NCBI GenBank assembly: GCA_020062605.1
Contig: JAGUWA010000071.1
Coordinates: 1-9,030, forward strand
Direction: 5' to 3'
Origin: Parvibaculum sp.
Lineage (GTDB): Bacteria; Pseudomonadota; Alphaproteobacteria; Parvibaculales; Parvibaculaceae
Length of the DNA: 9,030 bases
Position numbers and translations under genes: made by a program. Below are positions 1-6,103 of the stretch, piece after piece. Position 1 is the stretch's first letter, and the number at the start of each line of letters is the position of its first letter. The notes under the pieces are model-generated. The model ran no database searches, was not told the origin of the DNA, and saw only the letters and a program-made list of their open reading frames with translations.

Positions 1-904
1 GACCCTTTGCGAGGATGTCACGCTTCGCCTCCAGCGAGGAAGCGAGGCTCGCGAAATAATCGTCATCCTTGGCCAATCCATAGGCGACGGCGGATTGCAA
101 TCCGGGCGCGGTGGTGAAGGTGACGAACTGGTGCGTCTTCGCGACCGTTTCCATCAGATGAGCCGAGCCGGTGACATAGCCGATCTTCCAGCCCGTGAGA
201 GAGAAGGTCTTGCCGGCCGAGCCGATGCGCAGGCAGCGTTCGCGCATGCCGGGCAGCGTCATCAGCGGGATGTGTGTGTGGCCCGAGAAGACCAGATGCT
301 CATAGACCTCGTCGCAGACGGCATAGGCGTCGTGGCGCTCCATGAGCGCGGCGATGGCGGCAAGCTCGTCGCGAGTGAAGACCTTGCCGATGGGGTTCAT
401 CGGCGTGTTGACGAGGACGAGCTTGGTGCGATCGGAGAAGGCGGCTTCGAGCCGGTCCAGCGGCAGCGACCAGTGCGGCGGCTCGAGGGGGATGGCAACG
501 ACTTTCGCGCCCGCCGCCTCGATCACGGGCCTGTAGCTGTCATAGGCGGGCTCGAAGATGATCGCCTCGTCACCCGGATTGAGAAGCGCGGTCAAGCAGT
601 CGTGCAGGGCTTCGGTGGCGCCCGAGGTCACCATGACCTCCTTTTGCCAATCGACGTCGAGACCATAGAAACGTCGGTTGGCGGCGGCGACGGCCTGACG
701 GAGCGCGGGGAGCCCCATCATGGGCGGATACTGGTTCGGCCCTTCGAGAAGCGCCTTCGCGGCGGCGGCGCGGACATCGTCCGGCCCTTCGTCGTCCGGG
801 AAGCCCTGGCCGAGATTGATCGCACCGTGCTCCGTGGCGAGCGCGGACATGACCGTGAAGATCGTCGTGCCGAGCCCGGAAAAAACGCTGTTCAACGGCC
901 GCAT
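1..904 (-). CDS. PLP-dependent aminotransferase, class I/II (3' end cut by window edge)
   Basis: Fold-type I aminotransferase that uses pyridoxal phosphate to move an amino group between an amino acid and a 2-oxo acid in the cytoplasm. I read 301 residues; full-length relatives have about 385-390, so the C-terminal quarter lies outside the window. It opens MRPLNSVFSGLGTTIF, followed by INLGQGFPD near residues 33-41, the N-terminal substrate motif of the kynurenine/glutamine/methionine aminotransferase group (subgroup I-gamma). PLP contacts are visible: Asn170 in NPIGK, Asp198 and Tyr201 in CDEVYEHL, and Schiff-base Lys232 in SAGKTFSLTGWKIGY. The ATG at 904-902 has AGGA directly before it and a GGGG run about 9 nt upstream, and it fits the family N-terminus. 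The gene is divergent from glnB across 325 bp. Amino-donor specificity (kynurenine, methionine, aromatic or other) cannot be settled from this fragment, so no gene symbol is given. Confidence 0.93.
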   Translation of the reverse strand, partial: MRPLNSVFSGLGTTIFTVMSALATEHGAINLGQGFPDDEGPDDVRAAAAKALLEGPNQYPPMMGLPALRQAVAAANRRFYGLDVDWQKEVMVTSGATEALHDCLTALLNPGDEAIIFEPAYDSYRPVIEAAGAKVVAIPLEPPHWSLPLDRLEAAFSDRTKLVLVNTPMNPIGKVFTRDELAAIAALMERHDAYAVCDEVYEHLVFSGHTHIPLMTLPGMRERCLRIGSAGKTFSLTGWKIGYVTGSAHLMETVAKTHQFVTFTTAPGLQSAVAYGLAKDDDYFASLASSLEAKRDILAKG

Positions 905-1057
905 TCCTGGCGCCCCTGCCTTATCCACAGAAATCCCTGGCGGCGGTTGTCGCGGGCATGGCACAAGCTGTCAATCTCCGCTCAAATGGCGGCGACGGAT
1001 GCAAGAGGAGGCCAGCGGACGGGCCGCATCATACCGATGCCTTCTTTTTGTACAATC

Positions 1058-1098
1058 TGCCTATACTATAGGCATTCATGCTGCTCAAAATGACAGCA
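1058..1098 (+). promoter_or_regulatory. Two putative NtrC-type enhancer sites upstream of glnB
   Basis: The stretch 1058-1074 reads TGCCTATACTATAGGCA, a perfect palindrome with 8-bp arms around one central base. The stretch 1082-1098 reads TGCTCAAAATGACAGCA, which has the same TGC-N11-GCA frame and lies inside a larger hyphenated repeat (CATGCTG at 1077-1083, CAGCATG at 1094-1100). Known NtrC sites in enteric bacteria are 17-bp dyads of the form TGCAC-N7-GTGCA, so the outer bases and length fit while the inner A/T bases differ. The centres (1066 and 1090) fall about 120 and 96 bp before the start expected from the sigma-54 promoter, a normal enhancer distance. A dimeric repressor of another family is the main alternative. 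Confidence 0.42.
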
Positions 1099-1159
1099 TG
1101 TTGCCAAGCGAAAAGATGCAAGCCATTGAACTTCAACGGTTTTTCGTCCCGCGCAAGGT

Positions 1160-1175
1160 TGGCACGGGCCGTGCT
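1160..1175 (+). promoter_or_regulatory. Sigma-54 (RpoN) -24/-12 promoter of glnB-glnA
   Basis: The sequence TGGCACGGGCCGTGCT matches the RpoN consensus TGGCACG-N4-TTGCW at every defined position except the first T of the -12 element, which is G. The invariant pairs are at the required spacing: GG at 1161-1162 and GC at 1173-1174, with exactly 10 nt between. Transcription would start near 1186, giving a leader of about 44 nt to the glnB ATG. Sigma-54 promoters need an activator such as NtrC bound upstream; candidate sites lie at 1058-1098. NtrC/RpoN control of glnB or glnBA is known in several alphaproteobacteria, which supports the reading. Confidence 0.75.
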
Positions 1176-1229
1176 ATTCCGTTAACACGTGGATGCGGGC
1201 GGCGAGCCCCGTGATTAAGGAAGTCAGGA

Positions 1230-1568
1230 ATGAAAAAGATCGAGGCGATCATCAAGCCGTTCAAGCTCGACGAAGTGAAAGAGGCGCTGCAGGAGGTGGG
1301 GCTTCAGGGCATCACCGTGACGGAGGCGAAGGGTTTTGGCCGCCAGAAGGGCCATACGGAACTCTATCGCGGCGCCGAATACGTCGTCGATTTCCTGCCG
1401 AAGGTGAAGATCGAGGTCGTGCTGAACGACGACATGGTCGCCAAGGCCGTGGAAGCGATCCAGCAAGCCGCGCGCACGGGACGCATCGGCGACGGCAAGA
1501 TTTTCATCTCCAATATCGAGGACTCGATCCGTATCCGCACGGGCGAAACCGGCGCCGAGGCAATCTAG
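1230..1568 (+). CDS. glnB: Nitrogen regulatory protein PII
   Basis: PII signal protein of 112 residues, the normal family length. It is a cytoplasmic homotrimer that binds ATP/ADP and 2-oxoglutarate and is uridylylated by GlnD. Through this state it controls the adenylylation of glutamine synthetase (via GlnE) and the NtrB/NtrC two-component system. The T-loop spans about residues 37-55 and carries the uridylylation site Tyr51 in ELYRGAEYVVDF. The B-loop is TGRIGDGKIF at 83-92, and the C-loop includes Arg101 and Arg103 in the IRIRTGE segment. The start is set by AAGGAAG at 1217-1223, six nt before the ATG. It is the first gene of a two-gene operon with glnA, 171 bp downstream. I call it GlnB rather than the paralogue GlnK because it is linked to glnA and not to an ammonium transporter (amtB) gene. 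Confidence 0.98.
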   Translation: MKKIEAIIKPFKLDEVKEALQEVGLQGITVTEAKGFGRQKGHTELYRGAEYVVDFLPKVKIEVVLNDDMVAKAVEAIQQAARTGRIGDGKIFISNIEDSIRIRTGETGAEAI

Positions 1569-1643
1569 GGGGCTGACTTGACGACCACCAAGTAAGACGA
1601 CCTTCCGGGTCCGGCGTGCGGCCACTCAACCCCCGCCCGCGCG

Positions 1644-1657
1644 GCGCCTGACGGCGC
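1644..1657 (+). promoter_or_regulatory. Intercistronic hairpin between glnB and glnA
   Basis: The 171-nt gap between the glnB stop and the glnA start holds no gene. Its clearest structure is GCGCC-TGAC-GGCGC, a 5-bp GC-only stem with a 4-nt loop. There is no U-run after it, so it is not an intrinsic terminator. It could protect the upstream glnB message, slow RNA polymerase or help set the glnB:glnA ratio, but none of this is shown by sequence alone. I found no convincing second sigma-70 promoter for glnA in the gap. Confidence 0.35.
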
Positions 1658-1739
1658 AGACCCACAAACCGAACCATCAATGCGAGGCGAAAGCCCGTCC
1701 GAACGAACCCCTAAAGGACAACAGGGAAAAGAGGATCAA

Positions 1740-3146
1740 ATGGCTGGCAAATCTATTCAGGACGTCATCAAGGAGAAGGACGTCAAGTACATCGACCTGC
1801 GCTTCACCGACCCGCGCGGCAAGATGCAGCACGTCACCTTCGACATCGGCTTCTGCGATGACGACTTCTGGGCCGAAGGCACGATGTTCGACGGCTCGTC
1901 GATTGCCGGCTGGAAGGCGATCAACGAGTCCGACATGGTCCTGCTGCCCGACGCGGCGACCGCGACGATCGACCCGTTCTATGCGCAGACGACGCTCGCC
2001 GTCTTCTGCGACGTTCTCGAACCGTCCACGGGCGAGCCCTATGCCCGCGACCCGCGCGGCACGGCGAAGCTCGCCGAGGCTTATCTCAAGTCGACCGGCA
2101 TCGGCGACACGATCGTGTTCGGCCCGGAAGCCGAATTCTTCATCTTCGACGATGTGAAGTTTTCCACGAGCCCTTACAAGACGGGCTTCGAGGTGGACTC
2201 GGTCGAACTGCCGACCAACTCCGACACGTCCTACGAGATGGGCAATCTCGGCCACCGTCCGCGCACGAAGGGCGGCTACTTCCCGGCCAACCCGATCGAC
2301 TCCTGCCAGGATCTCCGCGGCGAAATGCTGACGGTCATGGAAGAAATGGGCGTGAAGATCGAGAAGCATCATCACGAAGTGGCTGCCGCGCAGCATGAGC
2401 TCGGAACGAAGTTCCAGACGCTGACGACGGCCGCCGACCACATGCAGATCTACAAGTATGTGATCCACAACGTCGCGCAGGCGTTCGGCAAGACGGCGAC
2501 CTTCATGCCGAAGCCGGTCTTCGGCGACAACGGCTCGGGCATGCACTGCCACCAGTCGATCTGGAAGGACGGCAAGCCGCTCTTCGCCGGTAACAAGTAT
2601 GCCGACCTCAGCCAGGAATGCCTCTGGTACATCGGCGGCATCCTGAAGCATGCCAAGGCGCTCAACGCCTTCACGAACCCCTCGACCAACAGCTACAAGC
2701 GCCTGGTGCCGGGCTATGAAGCGCCGGTGCTGCTCGCCTATTCGGCGCGCAACCGCTCCGCCTCGTGCCGCATTCCGCACGGCACGTCGCCTAAGTCGAA
2801 GCGCATCGAGATCCGTTTCCCGGATCCGACGGCGAACCCCTATCTCGCCTTTGCCGCGATGATGATGGCGGGTCTCGACGGTATCGAGAACAAGATCGAT
2901 CCGGGCGGGCCGATGGACAAGAACCTCTATGACCTGCCGCCGGAAGAGCTGAAGGAAATCCCGACCGTTTCGGGCAGCCTTCGCGAAGCGCTCACGGCCG
3001 CCGATGCGGACCGCAAGTTCCTCACGAAGGGCGGCGTCTTCACCGACGAGCAGATCGACGCCTATCTTGAGCTCAAGTGGGAAGAGTGCATGCGTTACGA
3101 GATGACCCCGCACCCGGTCGAGTACGATATGTACTACTCGGTCTGA
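1740..3146 (+). CDS. glnA: Glutamine synthetase, type I
   Basis: Makes glutamine from glutamate, ammonia and ATP as a cytoplasmic dodecamer, the entry step of ammonium assimilation. Length is 468 residues, as expected for GSI-beta. The N-terminal beta-grasp contains MFDGSSIAGWK (49-59) with the latch/active-site Asp. Metal-binding glutamates lie in GPEAEFF (Glu130, Glu132). NGSGMHCHQS starts at Asn264 and includes His269. The ATP/glutamate segment NRSASCRIPHG and the FPDPTANPY motif follow. The adenylylation site is Tyr397 in KNLYDLPPEE, at the same number as in E. coli, so the enzyme should be switched off by GlnE under PII control. I chose the ATG at 1740 because GAGGA (1731-1735) sits 4 nt before it and MAGKS fits relatives. 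An in-frame ATG at 1680 would add 20 unconserved-looking residues. The gene is transcribed with glnB and ends at a strong terminator. Confidence 0.98.
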   Translation: MAGKSIQDVIKEKDVKYIDLRFTDPRGKMQHVTFDIGFCDDDFWAEGTMFDGSSIAGWKAINESDMVLLPDAATATIDPFYAQTTLAVFCDVLEPSTGEPYARDPRGTAKLAEAYLKSTGIGDTIVFGPEAEFFIFDDVKFSTSPYKTGFEVDSVELPTNSDTSYEMGNLGHRPRTKGGYFPANPIDSCQDLRGEMLTVMEEMGVKIEKHHHEVAAAQHELGTKFQTLTTAADHMQIYKYVIHNVAQAFGKTATFMPKPVFGDNGSGMHCHQSIWKDGKPLFAGNKYADLSQECLWYIGGILKHAKALNAFTNPSTNSYKRLVPGYEAPVLLAYSARNRSASCRIPHGTSPKSKRIEIRFPDPTANPYLAFAAMMMAGLDGIENKIDPGGPMDKNLYDLPPEELKEIPTVSGSLREALTAADADRKFLTKGGVFTDEQIDAYLELKWEECMRYEMTPHPVEYDMYYSV

Positions 3147-3168
3147 GCCTCACAGGCTTGAGAGACGG

Positions 3169-3202
3169 AAAGGCCGGAGCGAAAGCTCCGGCCTTTTCTT
3201 TT
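3169..3202 (+). terminator. Intrinsic terminator of glnB-glnA
   Basis: A 12-bp perfect stem (AAAGGCCGGAGC at 3169-3180 with its complement at 3185-3196) is closed by a GAAA tetraloop and followed by TTTTCTTTT through 3202. It starts 23 nt after the glnA stop. The opposite strand reads through the same stem into only TTTCCG, but A-rich sequence precedes the stem on that strand, so it may also serve the convergent VOC gene, whose stop codon is at 3213-3211. Confidence 0.93.
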
Positions 3203-3210
3203 GAGGGCCG

Positions 3211-3975
3211 TCAGGCACCGTGGAGTGCGAAGCGCACGCCACAGATGTGGACCGCGTTGCCGCTGACGGGGAGGCCGAGCTTGCCCGCCTCCGAGAGCGC
3301 CGCTTCGGAATCGGTCATCGCAATGTCGAGGCCGACAACGCCGGTGCCGTCTTCGTCCACCGGCTCGACGAAGCGGACGAAGCCGCGCGCGAGACGCAAC
3401 TCCGGACCGAAATCGCCCTCCTCCACCTTTACGTCGAGCAATTCGCCCCAGCGCGCCGCGAGCGCCGCCGGTGCCTTCGCCTGCACGGAAGCGCCAAGAA
3501 TGGCTGTCGCGTTCGAACTCTTCGCGTTGCGCCAATCCGGTCCCGCAGGCGGCCAGTCGCTGTCGCGATCGAACCAGTTATCGACACCAGTGACGGAATC
3601 GATCGAAGTCAACACGCCGCCGAAATCACCGGGATGGAAATGCGTAAAGACGTAGCGCTTGTCGAGCGCGGCAATCTGGCGCGCGCCGAGACCGAGGACG
3701 CGCGCCCGATGCGTCTTTGCGTCCTCCACCTCGAAAATGAGCATGTAGCCCGCGTCGCCGCCGCGCCGATGGAGATAGCGCAACGCCGAGGCATCGGCCT
3801 TCACCGGTGTCACGACTTCCAGAAATTCGCCGCCGACCGGCATGACGGCATTGATCAACCCGAATATGCCGACTTCTGGATCGTTGTAGGCGGTCTTCAG
3901 CCCGAGGACTTTCTCCAATTGCTCGACCACTGGATCGCGTTCATGCGCGACGAGCGCAACCTGACGAAGCCAAAT
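3211..3975 (-). CDS. VOC/glyoxalase-fold protein with a non-standard start codon
   Basis: A vicinal-oxygen-chelate superfamily protein, probably two beta-alpha-beta-beta-beta modules in one chain. The first module runs from LRQVALVAHERDPVVEQL through FGLINAVMPVGGEFLEVVTP. The second begins near SNATAILGASVQAK and ends near GTGVVGLDIAMTD. The family includes glyoxalases, dioxygenases and isomerases; I cannot assign a reaction. The first standard in-frame start is GTG at 3930, but it removes beta-strand 1 (LRQVALVA) and has no ribosome site. The conserved fold continues upstream to an AUU at 3975-3973, seven nt after AGGAG (3987-3983). An ACG at 3978-3976 is a second option with 4-nt spacing. 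From AUU the protein has 254 residues; from GTG, 239. The frame is otherwise intact. It is convergent with glnA and probably transcribed alone. The family is fairly sure; the start is uncertain. Confidence 0.85.
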   Translation of the reverse strand: MWLRQVALVAHERDPVVEQLEKVLGLKTAYNDPEVGIFGLINAVMPVGGEFLEVVTPVKADASALRYLHRRGGDAGYMLIFEVEDAKTHRARVLGLGARQIAALDKRYVFTHFHPGDFGGVLTSIDSVTGVDNWFDRDSDWPPAGPDWRNAKSSNATAILGASVQAKAPAALAARWGELLDVKVEEGDFGPELRLARGFVRFVEPVDEDGTGVVGLDIAMTDSEAALSEAGKLGLPVSGNAVHICGVRFALHGA

Positions 3976-3980
3976 CGTCT

Positions 3981-3991
3981 CTCTCCTCTTT
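3981..3991 (-). promoter_or_regulatory. Shine-Dalgarno sequence that argues for the upstream VOC start
   Basis: On the minus strand the sequence is AAAGAGGAGAG, a near-ideal ribosome-binding site. AGGAG occupies 3987-3983 and lies 7 nt before an in-frame AUU codon, or 4 nt before an in-frame ACG. No ATG, GTG or TTG in any frame stands at a workable distance that opens a long reading frame. The site therefore fixes translation initiation here rather than at the GTG 45 nt further in. Confidence 0.6.
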
Positions 3992-4082
3992 GATTCCGTT
4001 CCTGTTGGGCCGGAGAGTGGTGGCGGAGGGGACAGGCGTCAAGAAACTCCGCGACGATCCTTCCGTCAAAAACACCAAAACC

Positions 4083-4104
4083 AATCCGTCCACGGATTTA
4101 ATCC
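4083..4104. repeat. Overlapping palindromes, possible operator
   Basis: AATCCGT-CC-ACGGATT (4083-4098) is a perfect 7-bp inverted repeat with a 2-bp centre. It overlaps GGATTTAATCC (4094-4104), an 11-nt palindrome. They lie between the minus-strand VOC start and the plus-strand promoter at 4157, so a dimeric regulator bound here could act on either. No helix-turn-helix regulator gene lies in the window to pair with it. Confidence 0.35.
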
Positions 4105-4156
4105 TTATCGGTCAACAAGCCTGACTCATGTCGCATTACGGAAACGCCTATTCTAG

Positions 4157-4186
4157 TTGACCTTTTCGCACGTTCGGGCGTAGCAT
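4157..4186 (+). promoter_or_regulatory. Sigma-70-type promoter in the gene-poor gap
   Basis: A -35 element TTGACC (4157-4162) and a -10 element TAGCAT (4181-4186) are separated by 18 bp, followed by a T-rich stretch. Five of six -35 bases match TTGACA, and four of six -10 bases match TATAAT. Transcription would start near 4193. The next thing downstream is the strong ribosome site and nine-codon ORF at 4220; the next full gene is on the opposite strand. Confidence 0.48.
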
Positions 4187-4219
4187 TTTTCTGTCTAACG
4201 AAGGAGGAGGTTTAAGAAG

Positions 4220-4249
4220 ATGGCTCCACCGACGCGGTTTCTTCTGTAG
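4220..4249 (+). CDS. Nine-codon ORF (MAPPTRFLL) with a very strong ribosome site
   Basis: The ATG at 4220 follows AAGGAGGAGG (4201-4210), which contains the full anti-SD complement AAGGAGG, the strongest ribosome site in the window. The spacer is 9 nt. The frame stops at TAG after MAPPTRFLL. I do not recognise the peptide. A promoter (4157-4186) precedes it at a sensible distance. It looks like a leader peptide, yet no plus-strand gene follows for over 3 kb, so attenuation of a downstream gene is unlikely. It could be a dual-function small RNA, the start of a decayed gene, or chance. The frame one base over stays open from 4212 to a TGA at about 4281 but has no start codon there. Confidence 0.3.
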   Translation: MAPPTRFLL

Positions 4250-4401
4250 AAGAAGAACGATTGAGACACATAGCCAAGACCTGACGCCGTTCACAGGCGC
4301 GACCGGTCAGCAAATCTTATAGGCCAAGGGAAAAGCGCAAAGACAGTCTGACGCCCAGGCCGCGTTGATTGAGCGCACAGGCAAAAAGGCAATGGAGATA
4401 A

Positions 4402-4519
4402 GCCCGGCTCTTCAGCGCGGGCGAGTGCGAGCAGCACTTCCATAAGCAACCCCGCAAGGAACGCCCGACAGGAAATCCGGGGCTTCCGTTTGAGCGGGGT
4501 TGCGCCGGTTCAAAAGCCG
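4402..4519 (+). ncRNA. Row of hairpins, candidate structured RNA
   Basis: Four stems follow one another. GCCCGGC/GCGCGGGC (4402-4422) has one bulged base and a 6-nt loop. GAGTGC/GCACTT (4423-4439) has one G-U pair. GCAACCCCGC/GCGGGGTTGC (4446-4455 with 4494-4503) is a perfect 10-bp stem enclosing an inner AAC...GGAA/TTCCGTT stem. CGGTT/AGCCG (4506-4519) has a caaa loop. The density is high for a spacer. The strand is inferred from the promoter and mini-ORF upstream. No known riboswitch, SRP RNA, 6S, tmRNA or RNase P core was recognised. Because stems are symmetric, this could instead be the 3' end of the minus-strand transporter message; no strong U-run follows on either side. Confidence 0.32.
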
Positions 4520-4576
4520 AGGCCTTCCTTTCATCATCGCATGAGACGTTCAGGCGCGTGGCAAATTTGCGCACGT

Positions 4577-6094
4577 TCAGGCAGGCGGCATGTTCGTCGC
4601 CCAGTCCGGCAGGACACCCGGCTCAATGCCGAAGACCAGAGGCCCGAGGACATAGACCATCGTGACGATCAGCACGACAAAGGTAATGTTGAGCCACAAG
4701 CCCGCTTTCGCCATTTGCGGCAAGGGAATACGGCCACTCCCGAAGACGATGGCGTTTGGCGGCGTGCCGACCGGCAGCATGAAGGCGCAGTTCGCGGCCA
4801 TCGCGGCGGGGACGAGAAGCAGGAGCGGATGTTCGCCGACGGAAATGGCGACCGCGGCGATGACCGGCAGGAAGGTTGCCGCCGTCGCCGTGTTGCTCGT
4901 GAGTTCGGTGAGCATGAGGATGAGCGCGCAGACGAGTGCGACAAGAAGAAGGACGGGGATTGCCTCCGCGCCCGAGAAGAGCGTGCCGATCCACTCGGCA
5001 ACGCCGTGTCTCTCGATGGCGCTCGCCAGGCTCAGCCCACCGCCAAAAAGCAGGAAGACGTCCCACGGGGCGCGCTTCGCCGTCTCCCAGTTCATCAGGA
5101 ACTCGCCTCTGCGGATATCGACGGGGACGAGGAAGAGAAGAAGGCCGCCGAGAAGTGCGATACCGGTGTCGGTGATAAAGGGAAAGAAGCCCGCCAGAAG
5201 AGGTTGCGATATCCAGCCGAGCGCCGTCAGGGCGAAGATGGCAGCGACCTTCGCCTCCGATGCTGATATGGGACCGAGCTTGCCCCGCTCTCGCGAAATT
5301 GCCTCCGAAGCGCCCGGGATTTCCATGCCCTTCAGGCGAAAGATCACGCGCGTCATCAGAAACCACGCAACCGGCACGCCGACGATCACGGTAGGCACGC
5401 CGACAAGCATCCATTCGCCAAAGCCGATGCGGACGTCGTAGGTCTGGCTGAGAAAGGCAGCGAGAAGTGCGCTGGGCGGCGTGCCAATCAGCGTGCCGAG
5501 ACCACCGATGGTGGCGCCATAGGCAACTGCCAGCAAGAGGACGAGCGTGAAGGTCGCCGCATGTTGCTTGTCTTCCTCGCTCGCGGCCTGCGCCTCGATG
5601 AGCGCCGTGACGGAGAGGGCGATGGGAAGCATCATCAGCGCCGTCGCCGTGTTGCTCACCCACATGCTGAGGAAGGCGGCAGCAACCATGAAGCCGCCAA
5701 CGATGCGGCTTGGCTGCGTGCCCATGATGCCGACAAGGCCGAGGGCGATCCGCCGATGCAGGTTCCATCGTTCCATCGCCAGCGCGATCAAAAAGCCTCC
5801 GAAGAAGAGATAGATGATCGGATGCGCATAGGGCGCGGCCGCGGCCTTGATCTCGACGATGCCGAGAAGCGGAAAGAGCACCATCGGCAAGAGCGACGTT
5901 ATCGGGATGGGGATCGGCTCGGCGATCCACCAGACCGCCATGAGACCAGCGACGCCGGCCACACGCCAACCAAGTTCGTTCAGGCCTTCGGGGGCGGGAA
6001 GAACGAAAGTGAGGAGAAGAAGCGCGGGCCCCAGAAGCCAACCCGCGACCTGACGACGGCCGAAGCCGATGCTGTGCCCTTCCACGCGATCCAT
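4577..6094 (-). CDS. SLC13/DASS-family sodium:anion symporter
   Basis: An inner-membrane carrier of 505 residues with about 11-12 hydrophobic segments. The divalent anion:Na+ symporter family moves dicarboxylates, citrate, sulfate or related anions with Na+. Both halves of the internal repeat carry the family's signature elements: SNTATA at 147-152 with GTPPSALL from 204, and SNTATA at 400-405 with GTPPNAIVFGSG at 443-454. The SNT and GTPP motifs form the Na+ and substrate carboxylate sites. PVGTPPNAIVFGSG also matches the classic sodium:dicarboxylate signature. The segment from about 252 to 280 is a hydrophilic loop between the repeats. The ATG at 6094 has GAGGGCAGGA just upstream. It lies 9 bp after the stop of the oxidoreductase gene, so the two are surely co-transcribed. 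The exact anion cannot be read from sequence; a C4-dicarboxylate-like substrate is most likely by family. Confidence 0.95.
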   Translation of the reverse strand: MDRVEGHSIGFGRRQVAGWLLGPALLLLTFVLPAPEGLNELGWRVAGVAGLMAVWWIAEPIPIPITSLLPMVLFPLLGIVEIKAAAAPYAHPIIYLFFGGFLIALAMERWNLHRRIALGLVGIMGTQPSRIVGGFMVAAAFLSMWVSNTATALMMLPIALSVTALIEAQAASEEDKQHAATFTLVLLLAVAYGATIGGLGTLIGTPPSALLAAFLSQTYDVRIGFGEWMLVGVPTVIVGVPVAWFLMTRVIFRLKGMEIPGASEAISRERGKLGPISASEAKVAAIFALTALGWISQPLLAGFFPFITDTGIALLGGLLLFLVPVDIRRGEFLMNWETAKRAPWDVFLLFGGGLSLASAIERHGVAEWIGTLFSGAEAIPVLLLVALVCALILMLTELTSNTATAATFLPVIAAVAISVGEHPLLLLVPAAMAANCAFMLPVGTPPNAIVFGSGRIPLPQMAKAGLWLNITFVVLIVTMVYVLGPLVFGIEPGVLPDWATNMPPA

Positions 6095-6103
6095 GTCCTG
6101 CCC

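Noticed and set aside
1062..1067. TATACT as a -10 box of a second glnB promoter
   Set aside because: There is no acceptable -35 hexamer at 16-18 bp, and the bases are better explained as the middle of the 17-bp palindrome.
95..1093. Plus-strand frame of 332 codons over the aminotransferase
   Set aside because: Antisense to a clear PLP aminotransferase with all catalytic residues. The translation is low complexity and runs into the glnB control region.
1578..1583. TTGACG as a -35 element for a separate glnA promoter
   Set aside because: About 17 bp downstream the sequence is CCTTCC, which is no -10 element.
1680..1739. In-frame ATG at 1680 that would lengthen GlnA by 20 residues
   Set aside because: The ATG at 1740 has the ribosome site and gives the usual 468-residue length with Tyr397 in register. 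The extra residues do not resemble the family.
1677..3113. Open minus-strand frame of 478 codons lying over glnA
   Set aside because: It is the antisense shadow of a highly biased GC-rich gene. The product is full of Arg/Val/Glu/Asp/Ala with no recognisable domain, while the plus strand encodes an intact glutamine synthetase.
4239..4254. TTCTTCT-GT-AGAAGAA palindrome around the mini-ORF stop codon
   Set aside because: The 2-nt centre allows only a weak hairpin and the arms are simple purine/pyrimidine sequence. Too little to call an operator or terminator.
4561..4570. GCAAATTTGC palindrome just past the transporter stop
   Set aside because: A 10-bp palindrome of this kind is expected by chance at this scale. 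There is no stem extension or U-run for a terminator.
4317..4574. Minus-strand frame of 85 codons just after the transporter stop
   Set aside because: GTG start without a ribosome site and no recognisable motif. The hairpin row overlaps it. Not supported as a gene.
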